64,000 nt of DNA from Linnemannia hyalina (taxonomy: Eukaryota; Mortierellomycota; Mortierellomycetes; Mortierellales; Mortierellaceae): the NCBI GenBank assembly GCA_019671135.1, contig JAHRHY010000012.1, forward strand, positions 248,001-312,000, read 5' to 3'. A program made the position numbers and the translations under genes. A model generated the notes under the pieces. That model was not told the DNA's origin. It ran no database searches and saw only the letters and a list, made by a program, of their open reading frames with translations. Within the stretch, counting starts at the first letter, position 1. The number at the start of each line of letters is the position of its first letter. Shown here piece by piece: positions 11,918-21,450 of this stretch.

Positions 11918-12160
11918 GGCTTTTTTTCTTTTTTGTTTGTTTTTGGTTTGTTGGTTAATGGTTTCCCTTTTTTTTTTTTTCAGTTGTGAAATATGAGACC
12001 TTGCATGCATTACCGGTATACAACATGTGAAATGAAAAAAAGTAAACAAAGCAAAAAAAAACAGAAAAACGCACACATACACACACACACAAGCTGCAAA
12101 CGGCTCAATAAACAATTTTTCTCAATGCATTCATTTATTCATTCATTTTCGCTACCACAT

Positions 12161-14179
12161 CTAATACTCATGCCGGAAGTTGGTCGAGAAGATAGTCGAT
12201 CCAACACAATAATACGTCAACTCTTTCAACGTCGCCAGTCGAGTCCTGACGACCTCCTCCTCCGGTTTTGACAGCGGTGGGGCGAAAAAGTTGGGTGATG
12301 TTGCGCTGATAAAGAGGGATTTCAGTCCTTCGCAAGGCCATGGCTTCAACTGTAGTTGTTGTTGCTGTTGCTGTCGTTGCTGGTCGGGTATGAGAGCAGG
12401 TGCCGGTGTTGGTGAGAGTGGTGGTGATGGCAGTGGTCCTGCTGTCGCTGTTGAAAAGTAAGAGAGTGGTCCTTGTCCTTGATCTACACCGCCATCCTTC
12501 TTCTCCTGTCCCTGTCCCTCGCCAGCCTGATCAATCCGCCCTTGCGACCCAACAAAATCATCCACCCACAAAAAGGGCGCATGGAACTCCTCCAGAAGCG
12601 GGCACCCCTCTAAGACTTCCCTCGCCATGTCGTTAGTGACACTGCCAGCATATCCGATCCACTTAACAGTCTTGAGTGTCCCAAAGTGTCGTCGCAGAGC
12701 CTCGAATGCCAACGGCCCGAACCCGGCTGTCCTGAAGATGAGTCGCTCCCATCGGTGCAGGTGAACATGGCTTCGGCGATGGTGCGGTCGTCTGGTGCTC
12801 TCATTGCTACTGCGACGACTGTCAAAAGAATATGACGACGAAGAGGAAGAGTTGGACGATGTTGAGCGAGGAGGCGAAGGAGGATACGATGGACATTCGT
12901 AAGAAGAAGGAGAAGAAGAAGAAGAAGAAGAAGAAGAAGAAGAAGGAGAAGAAGAAGAAGAAGAAGAAGAAGAATAGAACGACGAAGAAGAAGACGCAGA
13001 AAGAATCCGAGCAATAACAGCATCCGAAGGGAAAGGCGACACACAGGCTGAGATCTCCAAACTAGTTAGCCAAGCCCATGTACCGTCCTCGATACACCGC
13101 ACAAATTGCAAGAGCAGCGGATCGGGAAAACTGGGGGCCTCCCAGACTAGACTCCGCAGCTCTCGACATGGTCGGATCCAAAGCTCGAGCTGCCATTCGA
13201 CTGACAGACCAAGAATCCATGAGACGCGGAGTTCTTGGATTTCTGTACTCGGAAGGGGCGGGTTGGTGATGAGGGGGCGGAGAGGGTAGGTTGCGCCGTG
13301 TTCGGTTAGGACTAAAGTTGGTGCTGTTGGAAGGGTCGTGCTGGTGTTGCCGGTCTGTTGCATGCCTGTGATGGTGAGGCATTCGAGGACGAGGTTTGTT
13401 GCGCCTCGACTGGCTCGCCAGAGATGATCCATGTTTGCCGCAGGGATTCGGACCCGTTTCCAGACCAGTGTGTCCAATCGTCGTTCTCCCCCTGACCTTG
13501 TTGTTGTTGATGATGAGAAGGACGACAATGGTGTCAGTGTGGTGGCGACAGAGTCGATGGTGGTGTTGACACTTATTGTCGATGTTGCTGCTGTCCCTGG
13601 CAGAGTTCCAACCCCTGGCCCTCCCCCTTGTCTTCCTTGCTCGCTTTCATCCTCGCCTTCGCTCTCCTCGCTATCCTCGCTTCCATACTCCTGCTGTCGC
13701 TGCTGCTGCTCCGACAGGCGAAGACGATCCCCCTTCCTTTTCCCATATCCACCACCTAAAGCAACCAAGAACACCGGCAACGGCACCGAATCCTCCACAC
13801 TCAACCACCTCAACCTTCCTCCCCCTCCTGCACCAACTAACCCCGCAAGCTTCTCCCAAACAACTCTTCCCTCCTCTCCCGCTCCAAAAACCCTCATCCT
13901 TCTCACCCTACTATACAACTCGATATCCGAAAAGTGCTTCAACGACTCAACACCCAAAAACCCTAACTCCCGGACATGAGCCGCATGGCGTCGCAGGGTG
14001 ACATCAGCTTTTACTGAATGAACTCCATAGAGATGGACGGTTTTCCAGCGGAAGGGGTGGAATGAGTCGTACCAGGTTTTGGAGACGAGCATGCATGAGA
14101 GGAGGGAGTGTGGGGAGGTTGAGTGGAGGTGAGAGGCGATCGTGGAGCGTATTTCTGGGAGGTCTAGTGCGGTCTGCAT
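12161..14179 (-). CDS. F-box protein with long poly-Ser tract
   Basis: This is an intron-free 672-aa frame from the ATG at 14179. The N-terminus (LPEIRSTIASHL...SCMLVSKTWYDSFHPF) is an F-box, implying Skp1 binding and SCF adaptor function. The middle and C-terminus are Leu-rich with Glu/Ser-rich insertions. A serine homopolymer of about 40 residues near residues 390-430 is encoded by a GAA-type triplet repeat (+ strand, 12901-12984). A poly-Gln tract lies near residue 620. Both tracts are likely to vary in length between strains. It is divergent in sequence from the neighbouring 733-aa F-box protein but shares the layout. Substrate unknown. Confidence 0.88.
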   Translation of the reverse strand: MQTALDLPEIRSTIASHLHSTSPHSLLSCMLVSKTWYDSFHPFRWKTVHLYGVHSVKADVTLRRHAAHVRELGFLGVESLKHFSDIELYSRVRRMRVFGAGEEGRVVWEKLAGLVGAGGGGRLRWLSVEDSVPLPVFLVALGGGYGKRKGDRLRLSEQQQRQQEYGSEDSEESEGEDESEQGRQGGGPGVGTLPGTAATSTISVNTTIDSVATTLTPLSSFSSSTTTRSGGERRLDTLVWKRVRIPAANMDHLWRASRGATNLVLECLTITGMQQTGNTSTTLPTAPTLVLTEHGATYPLRPLITNPPLPSTEIQELRVSWILGLSVEWQLELWIRPCRELRSLVWEAPSFPDPLLLQFVRCIEDGTWAWLTSLEISACVSPFPSDAVIARILSASSSSSFYSSSSSSSSSPSSSSSSSSSSSPSSYECPSYPPSPPRSTSSNSSSSSSYSFDSRRSSNESTRRPHHRRSHVHLHRWERLIFRTAGFGPLAFEALRRHFGTLKTVKWIGYAGSVTNDMAREVLEGCPLLEEFHAPFLWVDDFVGSQGRIDQAGEGQGQEKKDGGVDQGQGPLSYFSTATAGPLPSPPLSPTPAPALIPDQQRQQQQQQLQLKPWPCEGLKSLFISATSPNFFAPPLSKPEEEVVRTRLATLKELTYYCVGSTIFSTNFRHEY
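12901..12984. repeat. (GAA)n triplet repeat inside an F-box gene
   Basis: A long, nearly pure GAA/AAG run with a few GGA interruptions on the + strand. On the coding (-) strand it reads as serine codons, so length change keeps the frame. Confidence 0.95.
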
Positions 14180-14710
14180 CTTTGTTGTAGGGAAAGGAGG
14201 AAAAATGAGAAGAATGATGGAGCGAAGTGGAGTGGAGTGGAGTGCAGAGTAGTGTAGTGTAGAGTGTAACGACGAGTAAAGTGTAATAGAGAGGAGAGAA
14301 GTGAAAGAATGAGAATGAACAAATGCAAAGGACTATGTGGATGTGGATGCAAAGTAAGAGTGAGGATGTGGGAGTTGGAGTGGAGAAAGAAAAGAATTTT
14401 GGTGAAGAAAACATCCATCATGCGCTATTTAATGCGAAAAGGACACCGCGTGGATGAGATCGCCTATCGCATTGAATCCGTAACCCTCCCTTATTGCTCA
14501 TTACCCATCCCTCTCTCCTCCGCTTAAATGACGATGAATCACCCCACTCACCACATAGAGATACAAAGGGCGCACAATGCAAGGTTTGCTTTTGAGGTGT
14601 TTGTTTTTAATTGACGAGAGTATTATGGAAGAAATATTGAGCTATCGAGTATTGCTGGCATTGAAAGTAAAGATAGAGAGAAAGGAAAAAAAGGAACGAG
14701 CAAGGTGCAA
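14180..14710. other. Intergenic region between an F-box gene and the bZIP gene
   Basis: It holds the promoter and leader of the F-box gene (-) and the 3' flank of the bZIP gene. A GTGGA/GTGTA-type minisatellite-like stretch lies at about 14228-14275. I see no coding feature. Confidence 0.5.
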
Positions 14711-15856
14711 TTAAGCACGGCTCGAGAGGGTAGTATGGGCCTCGGCAAGCTGGGCCTCAAGTTGGGCAATGCGAGCGGCCTGCTCGGCTTCCTTAGCAAG
14801 GAAACCGCTCTTCTCAGTCTCGAGGATCGCAATGCGCATGTTAAGGTCACTGTTAGCAGACTCAAGGTCAAAGACCTTGGCTTCGAGACCCTCCAGCTTG
14901 ATCAGCTTCTTCATGCGAGAGCGGCGAGCAGCATCCGTGTTCTTGGCGCGCTTGGCAACCACCTCCGCGGCCTCCTCCTCAGGCGTCAGACGACGCTTCT
15001 TGGATTTGGGCTTGGGAGCAACAGGTGCGGGAGCGCCAACGACGGCGGCAACCTCGGGAGCCACCGAGACCTCACGAGAGACAGCGGGCGTCGACACGGT
15101 CGAAGAGGAGAACTCTGCCTCAACAGCTTCGACCTCGGGCGAGGCAGCGGGCTGAGCCGCGACAGCCAATGGGGAGGCGGCACCGAGAGCAGCCTGGGCC
15201 ATGACGGCGGACTCAAGCTCGGCCGACCAGGGGATGTTGAGGGCTGCAGCGGCTTGCTGAACAGCCGTGGACGTCAAGACGGGCATCACGGGGGAGGCAG
15301 CAACAGCAGCGACGGGCGAAGCAGTCGAGTCGATGGCGGGGAAGGCCATGGACATGTCGAAGAGCGAGGGACCCATGGCAGAGCCGAAGGAATCAAAGCC
15401 GAGGACTGGGGAGTCCTCGAGGGTAGAAAAGGGGCTCGAGGAGATGGAGGACTCGTCACTGGAGAGGGCGGCGAAGGACAGGTCGGCGGCGAGCCACTCG
15501 TCAAAGCCGTTGACGGCGTTGGCGGCGGGAGCGACGAACATGTCGTTGACGCTGTCAACGAGGCCAGACGCGTTCTTGCCGACTATGAGATTAAGCAGTG
15601 AGAAAAAACAAAGTAGGTTAGTCAATCAGTCAATCAATCAATCAGTAAAATTAGTCACACAGCCGGAACACATTTTCGATGTGATATATTTATCACATCT
15701 GACGTCAAATGGCTTCTCTCCTGTGGTAGAAAGGGGAACTGCGCAACAAAAACAAGAATACTTACAATGGGCAAGAGCGGACTCTAAGGAGTCGGCCGAC
15801 TTTGACAGCTTGGCGTTCGTCGTATCGAACATGGAGAAATCGACGGCGAGGACCAT
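14711..15856 (-). CDS. bZIP transcription activator of the Gcn4/CpcA (cross-pathway control) type
   Basis: Two exons: 15766-15856 and 14711-15582. The 183-bp GT-AG intron joins codons in phase (...ALAH, F, GKNASG...). The product is 320 aa. The C-terminus is a basic-leucine zipper. The basic region KRAKNTDAARRSRMKK is the signature of Gcn4/CPC-1/CpcA, which binds TGACTCA-like sites. A zipper follows with leucines and other hydrophobics at seven-residue spacing and coiled-coil heptads to the end. The N-terminal two thirds is acidic and rich in Ala, Ser and Pro, as expected for activation regions (for example SSDESSISSSPFSTLEDSP). By family knowledge it would induce amino-acid biosynthesis genes on starvation, under Gcn2/eIF2 control. 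The leader carries two upstream ORFs and TGACTC sites, which support the assignment. An AP-1-like role is less likely because the basic region is not Yap-type. Confidence 0.92.
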
Positions 15857-15986
15857 TTTCTTGGATATTTGGAAGATATTTCAAAAGGGAAGAGAAAGGG
15901 GGTGTTTCTAGGGATAGAGACTAGAGTTGGGGGATAGGATGGACTTTTTTTTGGGATAAAGGTCAAGTTCAAGATAGAGGGGTCGT

Positions 15987-16091
15987 TTAGGACTGTAAGG
16001 GTAAGGCTGGTACGATGGGTTCTACGAGGGTGATAATGGGTCTTGCTGGGATGTCAATAATTGAGCTAGGGTTGATAATTGGGGAAACCAT
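15987..16091 (-). promoter_or_regulatory. uORF2 in the bZIP leader (34 codons)
   Basis: An ATG at 16091 opens a 34-codon frame ending with TAA at 15987-15989, 130 nt before the main ATG at 15856. It is the last ATG in the leader before the main start. Its position matches the inhibitory, longer second uORF of filamentous-fungal cpc-1/cpcA leaders. Whether the transcript includes it is inferred from the absence of any annotated start site. Confidence 0.72.
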
Positions 16092-16262
16092 TTTGAAGGG
16101 TGTATGTGTTGTTGAAAACCGTAAGGTTGTTTGAAAGTTGTGTTGTAAAGGTGTAAAGGTGTAAAGGTGAAGGTTGTTGTGTTGTTGTATGTTGTTGAAA
16201 AAAGTTATTGTTGAAGTGATCTGTTGTATGTGTGTTGAAATTGTACGAAGGGTACTAAGTGT

Positions 16263-16283
16263 TTAAGCGGAGAAGTTGGCCAT
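16263..16283 (-). promoter_or_regulatory. uORF1 in the bZIP leader (6 codons)
   Basis: ATG at 16283 followed by five codons and TAA gives the peptide MANFSA. It lies 171 nt before uORF2. A very short first uORF followed by a longer second one is the layout that permits delayed re-initiation in the Gcn4/CpcA system. No other ATG occurs on this strand between 15857 and at least 16540. Confidence 0.7.
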
Positions 16284-16537
16284 CTTGGGCAAAGAGCAAA
16301 AGTGCTGGAAGGTAAAGGTAAAAAGGGAGTTATAAAAGGGTGGAGAGTACGTCCACAAAAAAAGGCAGGAAAAAGAGAAAGTTTGTTTGAATAAAAGGTT
16401 CAAAGGTGAGGCAGGGTTCTATTAAGAAGCGTTGTTAAAGAGAGTGTGTGTAAGGGTGTTTGTTGGGTGGAAGGGGTAAGGAGTAAAGCAAGGAAAGAGA
16501 GAAGAGAAGTAGAAAAAGAAAGGAGGGCACCGCGGAA

Positions 16538-16543
16538 GAGTCA
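16538..16543 (-). promoter_or_regulatory. TGACTC core (Gcn4/CpcA recognition element)
   Basis: The - strand reads TTGACTCTT, containing the TGACTC core bound by Gcn4-type bZIPs. It lies about 255 nt upstream of uORF1, consistent with autoregulation. A 6-bp match alone is weak. Confidence 0.4.
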
Positions 16544-16996
16544 AATCCTTTTTATTGCAGCAGCCACAACAAAAAAAATTGATGATTCACACCTTTTTTT
16601 TTCAGTATTTACACTTGAGGGGCGCATCAAAATAGAGTTCATCAGAGATGAGGTACAACGATGGATTGAAGGTGACTGTCCAGATGCACCAATCAGCTCA
16701 TTCTTCATTTTGCACCATTTGAACTGGGTCCTGCGATTGAATAGACCGACTCTATGTACCATAGTGCATCGGCTGGCTCTGTAGAGTGACCCAGTGGCGA
16801 TCTCTCTCTTGTTGGGCTTGCTTTTCTCTTCAACGGGGATATGATGTGCTTGGAAGAAGCCTGCTAAACTACCAGCCTGGTTTCAATTGTTTGTTTGGCA
16901 GCAGCCTCCTGCACCTTTCAACGGTGCCTGAAAAAATAATGTCTTTTTCTGCGCTGAACCTTTTTCGTAACAAGAATGTGCTCGGGTGACAAGAAA

Positions 16997-17003
16997 GAGT
17001 CAT
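16997..17003 (-). promoter_or_regulatory. ATGACTC site (Gcn4/CpcA recognition element)
   Basis: The - strand reads ATGACTCTT, a close match to the Gcn4 consensus RTGACTCWT. It is about 1.1 kb upstream of the bZIP start codon. It could serve autoregulation, or be chance. Confidence 0.4.
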
Positions 17004-17671
17004 GTAATATATCACCTCCTGTACTCAAACATATGTTCAAGTCTTGAGGTTGGAAACCAAGTGGGGGAGAGACACAAGAAGGAAAAGAGGGTGCCACAGG
17101 CAAAGGCAAAGAGAAAGACTGCTGACAGATGGGCGCTGGCTGATCGGAGAAATATCTTTTGCCAGCCCTTGCTTGCTTGTTTGCTCCAACTCTTTTTGTG
17201 GCCCAATGCACTAAGCAACAAAGGGAGAATGTACCTCGCTGGATATATAAAACAAAAGACAGACATCAGACGAAAACCAACACAAAAGGTCCAGTCCCTG
17301 GATAGGGTAAGACCTGGACTGCTGCAACTAAAAAAAGGGCCAAACGGGCTATTTGCCGCCAGCCGGCCAGCCAGCTAGACGATCCCTTAGTTCCGCCGTT
17401 TTCTTATTTTTCTTTTGTCGGTGTTTCTTGCTACCAGTTGGACACCTTTTCAGGCAACCTGTCACTCCCAATGCGCAGACTACACACACAGTCGTCTACG
17501 CCTAGAGTACCCAACTAATAGCTACCGTACCCAGAAGTACTGTAGGCAGGCAACATAGAAAGAAAGCCCGCAAAAATAAAGCATCGTCGGATCGCAGTTC
17601 CAACTCTCCATGACAAGAAAAATGCGCTTCAAACCTTCCTGCCCAAGTTCGAAAATAGAGCAAAAGAATAG

Positions 17672-17754
17672 TGAAGAGAGTGGGATTTGAACCCACGCCT
17701 ACGAATAGACCGCGGCCTTAACGCGGCGCCTTAGACCAACTCGGCCATCTCTCC
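17672..17754 (-). tRNA. tRNA-Leu (anticodon AAG)
   Basis: A complete cloverleaf can be drawn on the - strand. The acceptor GGAGAGA pairs with TCTCTTC with one G-U pair. The A-box is TGGCCGAGTTGG, and an anticodon stem CCGCG/CGCGG closes the 7-nt loop TTAAGGC (anticodon AAG at 17717-17719). A long class II variable arm follows, then the T-arm with GGTTCAAATCC. The discriminator base is A. The length of 83 nt leaves no room for an intron. A TTTT pol III terminator lies just downstream (complement of 17662-17665). Confidence 0.96.
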
Positions 17755-17844
17755 AACTGGATACTTGAGACAAACGTTTTGTGTATTTGTTCATGACGAG
17801 CAGCACATCACGTGATTACTACGCCACTAATATTCACCGCACCC

Positions 17845-17873
<29 letters not shown>
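17845..17873 (+). repeat. Poly(A) run, possible retroelement tail
   Basis: A run of 29 A on the + strand, about 90 bp upstream of the tRNA-Leu 5' end. Such tails mark 3' ends of LINE/SINE insertions, but no clear element body precedes it. Confidence 0.6.
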
Positions 17874-17875
<2 letters not shown>

Positions 17876-17877
17876 GA

Positions 17878-18441
17878 CGCTTCGCTAGCTGGTGGCCCCC
17901 TTCGGATGCGGATCATGTACGAGGATTTTCCTCCATCGGTGGAGCTCGAGCCGTGCACAGCGGTAGTCCAGCTCCCGATCGAGACGAGAAACCGATGTGG
18001 AATGTGTCGGATCTCCTCCGCGGCATCACCCCCTTGAGCATGTTGACTGAATGGTCCGCGGTCTTCCGGACCCCAATGTCCATCGCCAAGACAGTCCTTC
18101 ACAAGTTTGTTGGCTACCTGGAGGCGCAGGCCTCGGAGCTGATCTGGAAACCTCGGTGCTCCGCGACGATCGCGTGGGAACAAAGCCAGGGCATCTCTGC
18201 CAAGGACAAGACATCCAAATACACAGGCCCCCGAGGTGACTGGAGTCAAGGATACGGTTACATCACGCACGATGGTTTCTGTCCGTGTGGCGCTTCGCTA
18301 GCCACACATTGTGAAGGAAGGTGCCCTGGGGCGACCAAGGACCCACGCGCTGCTGACGAGCGGTTGTTGGAGAGTTTGTTAGGAAGGAGGAGGTTGTCAA
18401 TGATGGAGAGGATGGGAAGAATCCCCTTCATTCGTATCTAG
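17878..18441 (+). mobile_element. Probable retroelement-derived ORF fragment
   Basis: An open frame from about 17953 (GTG; first ATG 17992) to 18441 encodes up to 162 aa with a Cys/His cluster (CPCGASLATHCEGRCPG) and a basic C-terminus (GRRRLSMMERMGRIPF). I do not recognise a catalytic domain. It is unlike its neighbours in composition, lies next to a poly(A) run and a tRNA gene, and has a 12-bp direct repeat CGCTTCGCTAGC at 17878-17889 and 18291-18302. The second copy sits in a perfect 7-bp hairpin (GTGTGGC...GCCACAC). Together these suggest the C-terminal end of a non-LTR element open reading frame. This is inference; a host orphan gene is possible. Confidence 0.4.
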
Positions 18442-18735
18442 TTTTATTTTCTTCCGTTTAAGCTGTGACGAGCAGCGACAATTGTTGCGCAGAGCCAGGT
18501 TCTGGACTGGACTGCGACTGGTGGATGGTGCACTGAAAGGTTTGGTCTGTAGCCCCCTTTTACTTCCAAATAACTTCTCTATGTTGTTCGTTAGAGAAAT
18601 AGAATTGTGCACGAAAAAAAGAAAGAAATCTTTCCCGTCCTCACACCCTCAGATTCGCTTCCTTCTCTCGCTTCTCTTCTTCAGCTCTCTCACTCCTCTC
18701 CACCTTTTTTCGCCACCGATAAAAAGACGACAGCA

Positions 18736-19343
18736 ATGGGGATTATACTCCAAGTTACAGACTCCCACCCCATAGCTGCCACCGAGACCGCAAAGTCCTC
18801 TTCCTCGGCGTCGACTCGTCTGAAAAGACCTCCCTCCTCTATCGCCTCCACCGTAACACCTTTGGCTAATCCATCACACCATCGGATTCAATGTCGAAAC
18901 CATTTACCCGCCTTCAGTGGGGAACGCCTCGTACTATGGGACATCTCGGGATATTCGATCCAGCTCTGGAGACATTACCTTCTACACAACGGGGTATTGG
19001 TTTTATGGTCGATTCGACGGATTATGCTAGGATCGGGGAAGCCAAGGAGGCGTTGTGGGGAGGTTTTGCAGCATGACGATATGGCGGAAACGGGGTTGTT
19101 GTTAGTGTATGCCAATAAGTAGGATCGGCCGAATGCGATGACGTTAAGGGAGGTTATGGACGCATTGGATATTGAGAACCTGATAAGGACTACAAGCGTC
19201 GCTGTTGGTGCTGCTGGTCGGAGGCGGCACGTTTAGGGGTCGAGTACGTTGTTGGATGATGGTGTCTGGGAGGGGATTGAATGGCTGTGTGCTCAGATCC
19301 AAGCTCGATTGATTACTGGTGCAAGCGATAAAGGATGATGACA
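18736..19343 (+). pseudogene. ARF-like GTPase pseudogene (array copy 1)
   Basis: Fragments in several frames match an ARF-family GTPase in order. They are a P-loop derivative (VLFLGVDSSEKTSLLYRL), a switch I remnant around the GFNVET-equivalent, MVDSTDYARIGEAKEALW, LLLVYANK with a stop directly after the lysine, and an ending GIEWLCAQIQ. At least two frameshifts and two in-frame stops separate the pieces. This is the first copy of the array. Confidence 0.8.
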
Positions 19344-19782
19344 CTTGGTTTTTCTTCCCTTTTGGTGTCGCTCGTGGCGGTGCGTTTCGTTTATTCCTCC
19401 TTGCATTCTTTGCATGCCACGATTTAATTTGCTTATCCTTGTTGTTTGCTGCGGTGGACTTTCTCTCCTTTTAGTTGGTAAAAATGACCTGTGTTTCTTT
19501 GTATGGGTCTGTTTAAAGCCTGGGTCTTTCAATGCTCAATTGAACACACTTTTTCAACATTGACCAAAGTCTCATGCACGCCTGAAAAATGGCAATGTTG
19601 ACATGGAGGACAAGTCAAGTTGTGTTGCACTAAAAACGTCAAAAATTAACAAAGTGTGAGTCGGATCATTTCTCTCTTTTTGTCCATATCCCATGTCTTC
19701 ATTCCTTTCCTCATCCTTCACCGACAAGGAATCACTCAACAACATTCCCTCTCTTTCTTTCTCTCCCACACGCGTAAAAGAA
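19344..19782. other. Spacer between ARF-like copies 1 and 2
   Basis: Contains the 3' flank of copy 1 and a pyrimidine-rich leader before copy 2. Nothing else is recognisable. Confidence 0.5.
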
Positions 19783-20373
19783 TGCTAAAGTCAATGACCG
19801 ACCCTCTAGCAACACTAAAGAAACAAACAACATCATTAGCAACGACAACAGCTCCCCCGACTAGCCTTGTCATTATCAGAGCCTCAAATCGCGGCAAAAC
19901 CACCCTCTTGTACATAATCCAACTCGGCGCAGTCGTCCCCACCACCCCACAGTCGGCTTAAAAGCCGAATATCTCACCACCATGGGAATAGATTTTGTCG
20001 TCTGGAATGTGGCAGGAACTTGGGGGCGACCGATCGCTCTGGTACCATGTTGCATAAGGCTGCTGGTATCATTTGTGTCATTGATTCGACATATTTGGAC
20101 TAGGTCGAGGAGACAAAAAGGTATTTGTGGGGATGTTTGAACACTATGATGTGCAGGAGGAGTGCCCGTTGTTGGTGTTTGTGAATAAGCAGGATTGTTT
20201 GGGTGCTTTGAGTGTAGTAGAGATGAAGGACAAGTTGGAGTTGGAGACACGGTCGCAAGGTAGGAGGTGACATATCCGGGGGTCTATTGCTACGACTGGA
20301 AATGGGCTGAAGGGAGGGATGGAAAGGATGGCCACTCAACTCAAAGGGACATCCAAGAAGTAATTAAAAATGA
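19783..20373 (+). pseudogene. ARF-like GTPase pseudogene (array copy 2)
   Basis: The start (MLKSMTDPLATLKKQ) is intact and is followed by a degraded P-loop (IIRASNRGKTTLLYIIQLG). Stops and frameshifts break the switch region. Further on, [36 protein letters not shown] is in one frame, followed by a stop, then HIRGSIATTGNGLKGG and a final ATQLKG. The retained NKQD (G4) and SIATTG (G5) motifs identify the family and show close relation to array copies 3 and 6. Confidence 0.85.
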
Positions 20374-20546
20374 ATCACATTACCGCCAACGAAAAGTGGG
20401 ACGAAAGAGTATTTTAGTCCATCGTAGTTCTGCCATCGCCATTCTCATTTCGCTTTTCTCATTCATCCTTCTTCACTTTCCTTCGTCTTCCTCCGCCTCT
20501 TCCTTCCCCTCTTTGCCCTAACATTCATACACTCCCCTGTAAAGGA

Positions 20547-21125
20547 ATGCTCGACTCATTAAGCAACTCTTTCACTACCGCATGGAAACGAATATCAGAC
20601 AGCATACGACCTCCTCAACGCCGAGTCCTCATGGTGGGCGTTGCAGGGTGCGGCAAAACCGCGCTCCTATACCAGCTGCAGCTCGGTATGGCCATCACGA
20701 CTGTCCCCACACTAGGCTACAATGTCGAGACACTCACCATCAATGGCAAAGAAATCAACATTTTGGACGTTGGCGGCGATTGGAACTATCGTCATGGACT
20801 TTGGCGCCATTTCATACCAGGAGCCGATGGTATCATCTTTGTGGTCGACTCTTCGGACGAGTCCCAGATTGATGCAGCAAAGACTGCGCTGTGCGGGCTC
20901 TATAGAGATTGTGAAGCGCAGTTGAAGAGGTCGGTGTTGTTGGTGTTTGCGAATAAGCAGGATCAGTTGGATGCCTTGTCGGTGGCAGAGGTGAAGGACC
21001 GGATTGGGATGGGGCTTGAGACGATACAGGCTGAAGGAGGGCGGTGGTATGTTCAAGGGTCGATTGCCACCACTGGCGACGGACTTTTAGAGGGGATGGT
21101 TTGGATGACCACTCAGATGAATTGA
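20547..21125 (+). CDS. Divergent ARF-like small GTPase (array copy 3)
   Basis: A 192-aa intron-free frame. The N-terminal 25 residues look like an amphipathic helix (MLDSLSNSFTTAWKRISDSI). There is no Gly2, so ARF-type N-myristoylation is not expected. G1 is VGVAGCGKT, switch I has the ARF-like GYNVETLT, G4 is NKQD and G5 is SIATTGDG. G3 is LDVGGDWN, so the switch II glutamine used for GTP hydrolysis in ARF (WDVGGQ) is replaced by Asp. The end (GLLEGMVWMTTQ) is ARF-like. It probably binds GTP and may hydrolyse it poorly. Vesicle-trafficking ARFs are the nearest recognisable relatives, but the sequence is too divergent to assign a pathway. Confidence 0.88.
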   Translation: MLDSLSNSFTTAWKRISDSIRPPQRRVLMVGVAGCGKTALLYQLQLGMAITTVPTLGYNVETLTINGKEINILDVGGDWNYRHGLWRHFIPGADGIIFVVDSSDESQIDAAKTALCGLYRDCEAQLKRSVLLVFANKQDQLDALSVAEVKDRIGMGLETIQAEGGRWYVQGSIATTGDGLLEGMVWMTTQMN

Positions 21126-21198
21126 ACTAATTGGTGGCAAGAAAAGAGTGTCGTTTTTCATGCATATGAATCTTGCTTCCTCTCATTTCTCAGTCAGC

Positions 21199-21240
21199 GT
21201 CGAAGGAAGCGGTAAGACCACCCTCCTCTAGTCTCGACCC
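21199..21240 (+). pseudogene. P-loop relic of an ARF-like copy
   Basis: A short stretch reads VEGSGKTTLL followed by a stop, matching the G1 motif of the surrounding family. Nothing downstream continues it. The inverted-repeat element begins about 40 bp further on, so insertion may have removed the rest. Confidence 0.5.
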
Positions 21241-21274
21241 AATCCTTTACACAGATTTCGAGTACTGAGTATCT

Positions 21275-21450
21275 TCATCATAGAAGGTCTGGAAAACTGA
21301 AGGGGTGTCTCAAGGGGTGGTCTTCTCTTCCCATTCCTTCCTTTTTTTTTGTCACGGTGATGCTGCATTGATGGCATGCCATCCCAGACTCCATGTGCTG
21401 CATCAGGATGATCATCTTCTTCCTCCGCATTGCAATAAACCTTTCCCCTT
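21275..21450 (+). repeat. Left terminal inverted repeat
   Basis: Pairs with 23800-23970 in inverted orientation. The best-conserved blocks are 21285-21294, 21310-21340 and 21371-21425. The outer edge is fuzzy; similarity fades beyond about 21275. Confidence 0.75.

Larger units (their letters stand above)
16300..17670. other. Intergenic region upstream of the bZIP gene
   Basis: It contains the probable transcription start and promoter of the bZIP gene and the flank of the tRNA gene. Small open frames occur on both strands but none resembles a known protein. Apart from the two TGACTC sites listed separately, no structured feature is evident. Confidence 0.5.

Noticed and set aside
12059..12100. 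CRISPR-like or structured repeat near the ACAC tract
   Set aside because: Simple AC microsatellite in a short convergent 3' region; no spacer-repeat pattern anywhere in the window.
12832..13017. Lys-rich open frame on + (poly-Lys)
   Set aside because: It is the GAA repeat read on the wrong strand; the real coding frame is the poly-Ser of the F-box gene.
14705..15601. A 298-codon open frame on + opposite the bZIP gene
   Set aside because: Antisense shadow caused by the GC-rich coding strand; Gly/Arg/Ser-rich with no domain.
15784..15972. A third overlapping uORF before the bZIP start
   Set aside because: The frame begins with TTG, not ATG, so it is not counted as a uORF.
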